From the NCBI GenBank assembly GCA_022563255.1, contig JADFNS010000021.1, forward strand, positions 1-56,400: a DNA stretch of 56,400 bases. Direction: 5' to 3'. Of this stretch, positions 33,582-40,879 are shown piece by piece. The DNA comes from Pseudomonadota bacterium. Its GTDB lineage: Bacteria; Pseudomonadota; Gammaproteobacteria; Steroidobacterales; Woeseiaceae. The notes beneath the pieces were generated by a model that was given only the letters and a program-made list of their open reading frames with translations, was not told the origin of the DNA and searched no databases. Position 1 is the first letter of the stretch, and the number at the start of each line of letters is the position of its first letter. A program made the translations under genes and the position numbers.

Positions 33582-34655
33582 TTATCTTTCGCTGCCCAGT
33601 GCGCGCAGGGCTTCGACCTGCATGGCGCTGCGGAAAGCCTCCGACGACAGTGCGCCGCGGAAGGCTTCGCTGGAAATCGCGCCGCGGAAGGCCTCGGAAG
33701 ACATCGCGTTGCGGAAGGCCTCGGAAGACAGTGCGCCGCGGAAGGCCTCGGAAGACAGTGCGCCGCGGAAAGCCTCTGAAGACAGTGCGCCGCGGAAGGC
33801 CTCGGAAGACATCGCGCCGCGGAAAGCTTCACTGGAAATAGCGCCGCGGAAAGCTTCTGACGACAGTGCGCCGCGGAAGGCCTCGGAAGACAGTGCGCCG
33901 TGGAAGGCGTCAGAAGTCATCGCGTTGCGGAAGGCCTCTGAACTGAACGCCAAACGCAATGCTTCGCTGTTCAGTGCCGAGGCGAATGCCTCGCTGTGTG
34001 CTACGCCACGAAAAGCGTCGCTGGCAAATGCCGCGCGCAGCGCTTCTGCAGAGATGGCGCCGCGAAAAGCTTCTGCCGTCATTGCCGTTCTAAAGGCTTC
34101 GCTGGAAAGTCCGCTCCGGAACGCTTCGCTGGCGAAGGCGCCGCGAAAGGCTTCTGCAGACATTGCCGTTCTAAAGGCTTCACTGGAAAATGCTGCGCGC
34201 AATGCTTCACTGGAGAACGCGGATCGCAGCGCTTCGCTGCTGATTGCACTGCGGAAGGCCTCCGAAGACCATGCGGCGGCAAAGGACTCGCTGGATATTG
34301 CGCCGCGAAATGCTTCCGCCGACACTGCGGTGCGGAAAGCCTCGCTGGAAAATGCCGATCTCAGAGCTTCGCTGCTCATTGCGGCACGGAAGGCCTCAGA
34401 AGACATCGCGCTACGGAATGCGTCGTCGGCGACTAGCCGGGCGAAAACATCCGATTGCAAAACTTCCTGAATCTCCTGATCACCCAACTGGATGCCTTCG
34501 GTGCCGGATTGCTCTGCGCGATAGCGCTCGGCCGGCGCGACAGTTCCCGCGACCTCATCAATACCTGGAGGGTTGTTCATCCCAAAGTAGGTAATTACAG
34601 CCAATGCGGCAACGCCGATCAGTACGACTGGAATTGTTTTGTTACTCGTAGCCAT
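33582..34655 (-). CDS. Membrane-anchored protein built of about 32 tandem 9-residue repeats (SSEAFRGAL)
   Basis: 357 residues. Residues 1-8 are cytoplasmic and one helix (about 8-26, IPVVLIGVAALAVITYFG) anchors the protein; the rest should face the periplasm. Residues 76-345 are exactly thirty 9-residue units, flanked by degenerate ones at 67-75 and 346-354. The consensus is [ST]-S-E-A-F-R-G-A-[LIMF]. Units 20-29 are nearly identical and the N-terminal ones diverged, so the array grew toward the C terminus. Alanine, Ser, Glu and Arg favour alpha-helix; at 100 degrees per residue, 18 residues make exactly five turns, placing F5 and the position-9 hydrophobic residue on two opposite faces, unlike a heptad coiled coil. 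No known family is recognised. It is the last gene of an operon with an ECF sigma factor and anti-sigma-like protein and ends at a strong terminator. Function unknown; an envelope spacer, scaffold or stress-induced filament is possible. Confidence 0.85.
   Translation of the reverse strand: MATSNKTIPVVLIGVAALAVITYFGMNNPPGIDEVAGTVAPAERYRAEQSGTEGIQLGDQEIQEVLQSDVFARLVADDAFRSAMSSEAFRAAMSSEALRSAFSSEAFRTAVSAEAFRGAISSESFAAAWSSEAFRSAISSEALRSAFSSEALRAAFSSEAFRTAMSAEAFRGAFASEAFRSGLSSEAFRTAMTAEAFRGAISAEALRAAFASDAFRGVAHSEAFASALNSEALRLAFSSEAFRNAMTSDAFHGALSSEAFRGALSSEAFRGAISSEAFRGAMSSEAFRGALSSEAFRGALSSEAFRGALSSEAFRNAMSSEAFRGAISSEAFRGALSSEAFRSAMQVEALRALGSER
33594..34457 (-). repeat. 27-bp in-frame tandem repeat array (32 units, 30 regular)
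   Basis: The DNA array encoding the 9-residue units, 864 bp without any interruption of the 27-bp period. The block 33622-33900 holds the most similar units (GCGCCGCGGAAGGCCTC-type cores on the plus strand), whereas units toward 34457 differ at many positions. Because every unit is a multiple of three, no frame acquires stops, which creates a long spurious antisense frame (33622-34470). The array is prone to slippage and misassembly. Confidence 0.92.
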
Positions 34656-34700
34656 CTTTCTATCCCCTTAGGCCCCAATATGAGGCTCATCGCTGTGCGT

Positions 34701-34768
34701 CTTACCCAGTAGTACTGCCAGGGTAAGAAAAAGTTGGTGGCCACCGCCAAAAATCGGGCAGATGCCCG
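34701..34768 (-). promoter_or_regulatory. Leader region of the repeat gene: two inverted repeats
   Basis: The 122-bp gap between the anti-sigma-like gene and the repeat gene holds two dyads. The first (34755-34768) is CGGGCA-TC-TGCCCG on the transcript strand and is followed by ATTTTTGG, a weak terminator shape. The second (34701-34727) has 7-bp arms CTTACCC / GGGTAAG with 13 bp between. The first could reduce read-through from the signalling operon; the second could be an operator or a 5' leader hairpin. A separate promoter for the repeat gene is therefore likely, but no -10/-35 pair is convincing. Confidence 0.5.
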
Positions 34769-34777
34769 TGGTGGACC

Positions 34778-35539
34778 CTATTCAGCGGGGTCGTAGTCGA
34801 GGCTGGCCTCGTGTATGACTTCCCCGCCCACAATAAAACGAAGGCTGACGGTGATTCTCCGATCGCCTTCGTTGTGTAAAAAAACGGCGTAGCGGCGCTT
34901 GCCTTCCATGCCGATGGTGACTCGCCCTGATTCTGCAGAGATGCTTGTGCCGCTGCTCTGCAGCGATGCGAACCCATTAAACCAGATCGTGCGATCCGCA
35001 TAAACAGCCTCGATTTCGATCGGGTCCATCGCCACCAGATCGAAGTCCAGAATCAGCATGGATCCCGTTTGGCGCAACGAAATTTTGCCGGCGATTTCGG
35101 TTTTGTTGACTGTAATACTGTTTCGCGACTCGCCATTCACCGGGTCTGCGATCGTGCCGACCAGCCTGGCCACATCGTCAAAGGCTGAATTCGAAATTCT
35201 GTTCGAATCAACCACGCTTAGCGCCAGTACCGCGCCGGCGGCGAAGGTTGCGGCAAACTTGAGCGAGGATGACGCGAACAATGCCTGCAAATAACCCGGC
35301 GACTCCGGTTTCTCAGGCACCGGCCTGATCGAACTCATGATGACGTGGCGCAGATGCGGCGGCGGCAGCTCGGGATCCACGGTGTCGAGAGATCCAAAAA
35401 ATGCGGTCAATTCACTGTGCACAGACCGGCCCTCCTCGCTTTGAGCGAGAAAAGCGCTGAGCGTGGCCTTTTCGGCATCGCTGATCTCGCCGTCGATATC
35501 GGCGTTGATCAGGTCTGTGTACTTTTGGTCTATAGCCAT
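34778..35539 (-). CDS. Anti-sigma-like membrane protein (no zinc motif)
   Basis: 253 residues. The N-terminal cytoplasmic part has the helical anti-sigma look: YTDLINADIDGEISDAEKAT, then LSAFLAQSEEGRSVHSEL, but lacks the HxxxCxxC zinc motif of ZAS-type anti-sigma factors. A single transmembrane segment follows (about residues 93-110, LKFAATFAAGAVLALSVV) and a periplasmic beta-rich domain of about 140 residues ends with DYDPAE. Its start overlaps the stop of the ECF sigma gene by one base, the coupling typical for sigma/anti-sigma pairs. It would hold the sigma factor at the membrane until a periplasmic signal, perhaps via proteolysis, releases it. Confidence 0.8.
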   Translation of the reverse strand: MAIDQKYTDLINADIDGEISDAEKATLSAFLAQSEEGRSVHSELTAFFGSLDTVDPELPPPHLRHVIMSSIRPVPEKPESPGYLQALFASSSLKFAATFAAGAVLALSVVDSNRISNSAFDDVARLVGTIADPVNGESRNSITVNKTEIAGKISLRQTGSMLILDFDLVAMDPIEIEAVYADRTIWFNGFASLQSSGTSISAESGRVTIGMEGKRRYAVFLHNEGDRRITVSLRFIVGGEVIHEASLDYDPAE

Positions 35540-36078
35540 CAGTTTATGCCGCTTGATGTCAGGGCGTCTTTTAACAATTGCCTGGCAGTGTAAAGACGGG
35601 ATTTCACTTTCTTTTCTTCAATTTCGAGAGCATCGCCGATTTCGGCGTAACTGCAGCCCAGAAAGTGCTTCATGATAATGACAGTCCTGTATTCAGTCTT
35701 GATTGTCATGAGTGCCGCCTGTACTGCGGCGCAACGTTGCGCACTGTCAAGCTCCTGTTCAGGACTTTTTCCCTGGTCAGCGGTGTCATGCGGCAAGGGC
35801 GCCAGTCTGTTCTGCCTGACGAGCCAGTTGATCGACTCGTTCAGTGTGATCCTGTAAATCCAGCTGAAGAAGCGGCGCGACGGGTCGAAACTATCAAAGT
35901 TTTCGTAAACTTTGAGAAACACCGTCTGGGTGACATCACTCGCATCATCCCGGTTGTTCAACATGCGGTAAGCGGCGTTGAACACTGGCTTCTCGTACTG
36001 GATCAACAGGGTCTCAAAGGCCTGTCTGTCACCTTTGATGCACCGTTCGATCAACGTTGTCTCGTTTGGCTTATTCAT
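35539..36078 (-). CDS. ECF-type RNA polymerase sigma factor
   Basis: 179 residues with both sigma regions. Region 2 runs from LIERCIKGDRQAFETLLIQY through NAAYRMLNNRDDASDVTQTV to SFDPSRRFFSWIYRITLN (core binding and -10 recognition). Region 4 contains IIMKHFLGCSYAEIGDALEI, then EEKKVKSRLYTARQLLKDAL (the HTH for -35 recognition). The linker includes PLPHDTADQGKSPEQELDSA. It belongs to the RpoE-like group. The anti-sigma-like gene overlaps its end; the STAS gene of a partner-switching module lies 42 bp upstream in the same direction, an unusual junction of two different sigma-control systems. Confidence 0.92.
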   Translation of the reverse strand: MNKPNETTLIERCIKGDRQAFETLLIQYEKPVFNAAYRMLNNRDDASDVTQTVFLKVYENFDSFDPSRRFFSWIYRITLNESINWLVRQNRLAPLPHDTADQGKSPEQELDSAQRCAAVQAALMTIKTEYRTVIIMKHFLGCSYAEIGDALEIEEKKVKSRLYTARQLLKDALTSSGIN

Positions 36079-36120
36079 ACATACAGGCGGTTGCCCAGAA
36101 AGTTGGAAAAGCGCTTCGAC

Positions 36121-36417
36121 TTATTCTTCTTTTGCTTCGATATCAAATATCGAGTGAAAGCCGGAATAGCGAAACACATCGTGTATGTGATTGTTGACGT
36201 TTATAATTTTCAGCGCGGCGCCGCTTTCAGCGAGACGTTTCTGCGTCTTGAGCAACACGCCCAAGCCAGCGCTGGAGATGTACTCCAGGCTGGCGAAATC
36301 CAGCGTGCTGGTGTCCGCAATTTCATTCATGAGCAACAGGGCTTTTTCGCATTGCGCGGCGTCGAGCCGACCGCTGCAGACGATATCCCCATCGTCGCCG
36401 TATCCAATCTCAAACAT
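36121..36417 (-). CDS. STAS-domain anti-sigma factor antagonist (SpoIIAA/RsbV-like)
   Basis: 98 residues, one STAS domain. The phosphorylation-loop region reads LDFASLEYISSAGLGVLL, with Ser48-Ser49 before AGLG as candidate phospho-acceptors. The N terminus MFEIGYGDDGDIVCSGRLDA gives the usual first strands and the C terminus VFRYSGFHSIFDI the last helix. In partner switching, the unphosphorylated protein binds the HATPase kinase and frees its target. Its start overlaps the end of the kinase gene by 8 bp. The target may not be the neighbouring ECF factor, because RsbW-type kinases usually bind sigma-B-like factors; other outputs are known in proteobacteria. Confidence 0.9.
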   Translation of the reverse strand: MFEIGYGDDGDIVCSGRLDAAQCEKALLLMNEIADTSTLDFASLEYISSAGLGVLLKTQKRLAESGAALKIINVNNHIHDVFRYSGFHSIFDIEAKEE

Positions 36418-36823
36418 GCTTGATTCCTGACTTCTTCGTAAATATTACTCTACTTCGCCCATCGTCGTACTCGTAGTCGAGCGTGTCGACCAGATTTTGT
36501 ATCAAAAACAGCCCCAATCCCCCGGGTGTACGGGCATCCAGAGGGGCGTCTGTGTCCACCTTGATGGGTGTTGTTACGTCAAATTCATCGACGCCATACT
36601 CTTGCAGAATCACGGTTACCTTGTTGTCGCTGGCCGTGATCGAGACATCGATATCGCCCGTAACATCGGGGTTGTATTTGACCATATTGGTAAACAATTC
36701 CTCCATCGCCAGGTGTACCGGGAAGCGCGCCGGTTCACTGAACTTATGCGCCGCAAGAAATTTCTCCGCGAATTCGTAGATGGCGGCTAGCGAGTCGTAG
36801 CTTCTGGCGAATGCTCGTTCCAT
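36410..36823 (-). CDS. HATPase serine kinase/anti-sigma factor (RsbW/SpoIIAB-like)
   Basis: 137 residues of the short GHKL ATPase type. The N box is HLAMEELFTNMVKYN (about residue 37-51) and the G2 box RTPGGLGLFLIQNLVDTLDY (about 98-117). The G1 region reads LQEYGVDEFDVT, in which the usual DxG aspartate context is altered, so ATP binding should be tested. It should phosphorylate the STAS protein encoded next and bind its output partner. It sits 14 bp after the phosphatase gene and overlaps the STAS gene by 8 bp. Confidence 0.87.
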   Translation of the reverse strand: MERAFARSYDSLAAIYEFAEKFLAAHKFSEPARFPVHLAMEELFTNMVKYNPDVTGDIDVSITASDNKVTVILQEYGVDEFDVTTPIKVDTDAPLDARTPGGLGLFLIQNLVDTLDYEYDDGRSRVIFTKKSGIKHV

Positions 36824-36837
36824 CGGTCTTGCGATGC

Positions 36838-38094
36838 TTACTCCGTCAGCCGTTTTGCCAGCACGATAGTGATATCGTCGGCCTGTGGTATTTTCCCGCC
36901 GTGTTTTCGCACGGCGCGCATGATTTCATCGACAAGCTGCTGGGCGCCAAGATCCTGACCGTTGCTGATGACGTCCGCGACGCCTTGTTGCCCGAACTGG
37001 ACGCCCGATTCGTTCTCGTATTCGTAAACGCCATCGGAGATCAGTCCGAGAACATCGCCCGGTTCCATGACAGCCGTGGTTGGCGCTCCGAGATTTGTCT
37101 GCGGCATGTAACCCAACGGAAAGGTCGTAGCCGGATGCCAGTCGTAATCGCCGGTGCCGGCATGAAAATGCATGATCGGTCCCTGGCCGCCGGAGTGAAA
37201 TTCCAGCCGGTGCGTCTTGCTGTCAAGCAAGCCGAAAAATCCCGTAACGAAACGGTCGTCGGGAAGGTCGTCGCAAAGCTGGTCATTGATATGTATGAAT
37301 GCCTCGCTGAGGCTGGCGCCGAGCCGCAGTGCGACGCGCAGCATGGCCCGAACCTGCGTGGCGCTCAGTGCGGGTCCGATACCGTGGCCGGTTGCGTCCC
37401 CCATTAGCAAAAACAGCTGCGTGTCGCCCACTGGCACGAAATCGTAAAGATCGCCACCAGTCTGGTCGGTCGGGGCAAACGCACCGCCAAAGTCGTACCC
37501 GGCAAGCTTCGGCATTTCCTTGGGAAGCGTGCCGATTTGCACGTCGCGGGCTACCGATATCTCGCGATCGAGTCGCTCGGCCGCGATTATTTGCTCCGTT
37601 ATTTTGGCGCGGTGGATGACGACGGCAGCCTGGGCAGCAAGAGCCTGCGCGACGTACTCGTCCTGGTCGTCGAAAACACCCTCATTCTTGTTGAGTATCT
37701 GCAAGACGCCGATCAACGACTCCTCGTAGCCGATCAGCGGAATTGTCAGCATGCACCGGGATTTGTAGCCTGATTGCTTGTCGATGTCGCGATTGAAGCG
37801 GTCGTCCGCATAGCAATCGGGGACGTTAATCAGTTTTCGTGTGCGTGCCGATTCGCCGACGATGCCTTTGTCCGCAGGTATTCGCAGGCGCTTCATGCTG
37901 GTGCCAATGCGTATCACCAGTTCGTCCGCGTCTTCGTCGTACAGAAAAATTGTGCCGCGATCCGCGTGCAGTATTTCGCGCGTCGCGTTGACTACCTCTG
38001 TCAGCATGGTGTCGAGATCGAACGGCGCCGCAAGTTTCCGCGTGACTTCCAGAATCCGTCGTAGAGCCGTCGCTTCGCCGAGGATTTCGCTCAC
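36838..38094 (-). CDS. GAF-SpoIIE (PP2C-type) phosphatase, RsbU-like
   Basis: 418 residues. Residues about 10-170 form a GAF domain (FDLDTMLTEVVNATREILHA, then DRGTIFLYDEDADELVIRIG and IPLIGYEESLIGVLQI). Residues about 180-418 form the SpoIIE phosphatase: AERLDREISVARDVQIGTLP linker helix, GGAFAPTDQTGGDLYDF and LLMGDATGHGIGPALSA with metal-binding aspartates, GLISDGVYEYENESG, and DDITIVLAKR at the end. It should dephosphorylate the STAS protein when its GAF domain senses a ligand, for instance a cyclic nucleotide from the cyclase domain encoded upstream, whose stop overlaps its start by 4 bp. Confidence 0.92.
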   Translation of the reverse strand: MSEILGEATALRRILEVTRKLAAPFDLDTMLTEVVNATREILHADRGTIFLYDEDADELVIRIGTSMKRLRIPADKGIVGESARTRKLINVPDCYADDRFNRDIDKQSGYKSRCMLTIPLIGYEESLIGVLQILNKNEGVFDDQDEYVAQALAAQAAVVIHRAKITEQIIAAERLDREISVARDVQIGTLPKEMPKLAGYDFGGAFAPTDQTGGDLYDFVPVGDTQLFLLMGDATGHGIGPALSATQVRAMLRVALRLGASLSEAFIHINDQLCDDLPDDRFVTGFFGLLDSKTHRLEFHSGGQGPIMHFHAGTGDYDWHPATTFPLGYMPQTNLGAPTTAVMEPGDVLGLISDGVYEYENESGVQFGQQGVADVISNGQDLGAQQLVDEIMRAVRKHGGKIPQADDITIVLAKRLTE

Positions 38095-38744
38095 CGATTT
38101 CTCGCGATCTCTGTCATCGGCAATCGTATGTACTCAATCTCAATCTCCGAAATTCTCGCCACCATGCGCTCTGCGAGTTTGGGAACAGAAAAGTCTGATT
38201 GCTCAACGGCGCGTTCGGTAATCAGGGTCACGTCGCGCGTGGCGAGGTCTTCGCCCAGTTTGGATGCGGTGTTAACGGGATCGCCGAAGAATTCGATGTC
38301 ACCGATCAGCAACAGGCGTCCGTAGTCGATGCCAACCGAGAGGCTGATCCGTTCCGCTAGACCAAGTTTGTCGTTGCTCTCGAACAGCGCCGCATTGACG
38401 TCGAAGCTTGCTTGAATCGCATCGTCAGTTTTTTCGAAAAACGCATAGCAGTTGTCGGCTTCGCATTTCAGCAGCGCCCCGTTGTTCGCGGTGATGACAG
38501 GGCCTATGATCTGCCGAGCGCGGTGAATGAGTTTCAGAAAATGACATACGCCGAGCTTTCGGGAGGTACTCGAAAAACTCGCCATATCCGAAATGAACAC
38601 GGCGCCATGGGTGCCGAATTTATCCCAGATTTTCTGACGAATGGTTTCTGCTTCGTCGGTCTCGATTTCAGAGGCGAATTTCGCGATGAGCGAATCGAAC
38701 TCGGCGTGGCCTGTCAGGGGCGCGATGACCGGGGTTTCTGCCAT
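38091..38744 (-). CDS. Class III adenylate/guanylate cyclase domain protein
   Basis: 217 residues from ATG 38744, preferred because AAGGTGG precedes it; a GTG at 38756 is the in-frame alternative. The cyclase homology domain has the metal aspartates in VFISDMASFSSTSRKLGV and KCEADNCYAFFEKTDDAI, and the later motif GDIEFFGDPVNTASKLGEDL that matches the GxxVNxAxR region of class III cyclases. The conserved R of that motif is a K here, and the first motif is unusual, so activity could be reduced. It is a free-standing domain without receptor. As first gene of the signalling operon and overlapping the GAF-phosphatase gene by 4 bp, it may make the nucleotide the GAF domain detects. Confidence 0.82.
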   Translation of the reverse strand: MAETPVIAPLTGHAEFDSLIAKFASEIETDEAETIRQKIWDKFGTHGAVFISDMASFSSTSRKLGVCHFLKLIHRARQIIGPVITANNGALLKCEADNCYAFFEKTDDAIQASFDVNAALFESNDKLGLAERISLSVGIDYGRLLLIGDIEFFGDPVNTASKLGEDLATRDVTLITERAVEQSDFSVPKLAERMVARISEIEIEYIRLPMTEIARNR

Positions 38745-38869
38745 ATTGCTTTCCACCTTTCTTGTCGACTGTGGCTCTTATGTGTCCAGTATATAGCGGC
38801 GCAAGCCGCCGTGGTTGGGGAAATTGCGTATCTCGTGATGGCTATACGCTGTGATATCGTAGCAAGACT

Positions 38870-40078
38870 ATGAAAGAAGATACGCGCTCGGTCGCAGAAT
38901 TGATTGCCAGCCAGAAGCCCGGTTATTCGCTGGAGCAGCGTTTCTACACGGATCCGGATATATATGAGCTTGAGATTGAGAAGATCATCAATCGCAACTG
39001 GATACTGGCGGGCCATGCCTCGCAGCTTCCGGAGCCCGGTGATTTCAAGGTGCTCAAAGTGGGTCGGGAAGCGGCGATTATCGTACGTGGCAGCGACGGC
39101 GAACTCAACGGTTTTGCCAATGTCTGTCGACATCGAGGTTCGCTCGTGTGTCTGGATGCTGCCGGTCACGTCGATAAGTTCGTCTGTCCCTACCATGGCT
39201 GGATGTATGACATAGACGGCGATTTGATCGCGGCACGCAACATGCCGGACGACTTCGACAAATCGGATTTCAGCCTGAAACCGGTCTCAGTGGGTGTCGT
39301 TCATGGCCTGATTTTCGTTTGTTTTACGGACGACCCTCCCTCGCTGGAGGGCGCCAGGCGCGATCTCGCAGAAGCGATGGCGATGTTCGACTTCCCTAAC
39401 CTGAAAGTCGCCGCGCAAAAGAGTTACGAGATTCCGGCCAACTGGAAGCTTTCGATCGAGAACTATCAGGAGTGCTACCACTGCGCGACGGCCCACCCTG
39501 AATACGCGCGTATGCATACGCTGATGCTGGACCACAAAAAGCGCGAACGGCTGCAGGGATCGATGCAGGCGAAGATGGCGGCTTGTGGCGTGCAGGATAT
39601 CTTCCTCGATTTTCTCGATACTGCGGCGCGCCCGGGAGAAATCGGCTACGGCTACAGCCGCACGGCGTTGTTCGAGAAGTACAAGACCGGCAGTAAGGAC
39701 GGCGGTCCGGTAGCGCCGTTGCTGGGCGAATTCACTGATTACGACGGTGGGGCTTCGGACTTTTCGTTCGGCGCATTTTCATTCCTGCTCGCATACAGTG
39801 ATCATGTCGTCGCCTATGTATTCACGCCGATTGAGCACCATATCTCAAATTGTGAAATTTACTGGCTGGTTCGTAGCGACGCAAAAGAAGGCGAGGATTA
39901 CGACGTAGACTCGCTGACCTGGTTGTGGGACATCACGACACAGGCAGACAAAGCGATCATCGTAAACAATTCCAAAGGGGTGCACTCCAAGTATTACCAA
40001 CCGGGGCCGTTTTCCGGCATGGAGGAACCGGAGCGAAAATATATAGAGTGGATACTGCAGGAATTGCAGCGGCCCTGA
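38870..40078 (+). CDS. Rieske oxygenase alpha subunit, GbcA-like (quaternary amine demethylase candidate)
   Basis: 402 residues. Rieske motif CRHRGSLVC and CPYHGWMYD; catalytic iron domain NYQECYHCATAHPEYARMH. Overall layout and the C-terminal block KYYQPGPFSGMEEPERKYIE resemble glycine betaine monooxygenase GbcA, which removes one methyl group as formaldehyde to give dimethylglycine. No GbcB reductase is encoded beside it, nor with the other Rieske gene at 7229-8371. It lies head to head with the cyclase operon (gap 38745-38869 shared by both promoters) and tail to tail with the ABC transporter operon, whose last stop codon directly abuts its own. Glycine betaine, stachydrine, carnitine or related betaines are possible substrates. 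Confidence 0.87.
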   Translation: MKEDTRSVAELIASQKPGYSLEQRFYTDPDIYELEIEKIINRNWILAGHASQLPEPGDFKVLKVGREAAIIVRGSDGELNGFANVCRHRGSLVCLDAAGHVDKFVCPYHGWMYDIDGDLIAARNMPDDFDKSDFSLKPVSVGVVHGLIFVCFTDDPPSLEGARRDLAEAMAMFDFPNLKVAAQKSYEIPANWKLSIENYQECYHCATAHPEYARMHTLMLDHKKRERLQGSMQAKMAACGVQDIFLDFLDTAARPGEIGYGYSRTALFEKYKTGSKDGGPVAPLLGEFTDYDGGASDFSFGAFSFLLAYSDHVVAYVFTPIEHHISNCEIYWLVRSDAKEGEDYDVDSLTWLWDITTQADKAIIVNNSKGVHSKYYQPGPFSGMEEPERKYIEWILQELQRP

Positions 40079-40879
40079 CTATGCTTTGGTGCTTTTTCGA
40101 GCCACAATCCACGCGATAGCCACACCCAGACTGACCACAACGATTATCAGGGTCGCGAGCGCGTTGATATCGGGCGACACGCCGAGTTTTACTTTGGAAA
40201 AGATGTACATTGGCAACGTGCTACTACCGGGTCCGGATACGAAGCTTGCGATGACGAGGTCGTCCAGAGACAGCGTGAAGGACAAGAGCCACCCCGCAAT
40301 CATCGCCGGTGCAATGAGTGGCAACGTAATGTCAAAAACGACTTGTAACGGTTTGCCGCCGAGATCCATGGCTGCTTCCTCAAGTGACTCGTCCATGGCG
40401 ATCAACCGTGATTGCACAATGATGGCGACGTAAGCCATCGAAAATGTTGTATGCGCAATGGCGATCGTGGAAAACCCGCGTTGTCCCGGCCAACCGGTGA
40501 GTTGTTGCAGGGTAACAAACAGCAGCAGCAAAGATAGTCCCGTAATAACTTCAGGCATGACCATTGGCGCGGTGATCATTCCGGAAAATAACGTGCGGCC
40601 CTTGAAGCGACCGAAACGTGCCAGCACCAGGCCGGCCATTGTTCCGAGTACGGTGGCAGCGGTTGCTGAGGTGATCGCGATGCGCAAGCTCAGATAGGCT
40701 GCGCTGAGGATTTGCTCGTTGCGGAATAGTTCGCCGTACCAGCGCGTTGAGAAACCACCCCATATTGTGGCAATGCTTGAATCATTGAATGAATAAACGA
40801 CCACCAGAATCAACGGCACAAAGAGAAACGAGTAGCCGAATACCAGCATCGACATAATGAACCGCGATTGCCTGTTCAT
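40079..40879 (-). CDS. potI: ABC transporter permease, PotI/PotC-like
   Basis: 266 residues with six helices. The N terminus SMLVFGYSFLFVPLILVVVY is typical, and the cytoplasmic EAA loop reads EEAAMDLGGKPLQVVFDITLP followed by LIAPAMIAGWLL. It is the second membrane subunit of a spermidine/putrescine-type importer. Its start overlaps the potH-like gene by 4 bp, and it is the last gene of the four-gene transporter operon. Specificity for polyamines, as opposed to betaines or other amines, cannot be read from the permease; genes of this subfamily often serve polyamines in gammaproteobacteria. Confidence 0.88.
   Translation of the reverse strand: MNRQSRFIMSMLVFGYSFLFVPLILVVVYSFNDSSIATIWGGFSTRWYGELFRNEQILSAAYLSLRIAITSATAATVLGTMAGLVLARFGRFKGRTLFSGMITAPMVMPEVITGLSLLLLFVTLQQLTGWPGQRGFSTIAIAHTTFSMAYVAIIVQSRLIAMDESLEEAAMDLGGKPLQVVFDITLPLIAPAMIAGWLLSFTLSLDDLVIASFVSGPGSSTLPMYIFSKVKLGVSPDINALATLIIVVVSLGVAIAWIVARKSTKA

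Noticed and set aside
33594..34457. Regular 27-bp repeats that could be taken for a CRISPR-like array
   Set aside because: There are no unique spacers; the units are contiguous and code for protein in frame.
33622..34470. Long open frame on the plus strand, also with a 9-residue repeat (PRKASED-type)
   Set aside because: It is the exact antisense of the 27-bp repeat array; any frame stays open because the period is a multiple of three. There is no hydrophobic anchor or ribosome binding site.
36078..36106. Shared CCAACTTT motif (here and near 34728-34735) with a GTA 14 bp on, as an ECF promoter pair
   Set aside because: An 8-mer match is expected by chance in a window of this size, and here the -10 would lie at the sigma start codon, leaving no leader.
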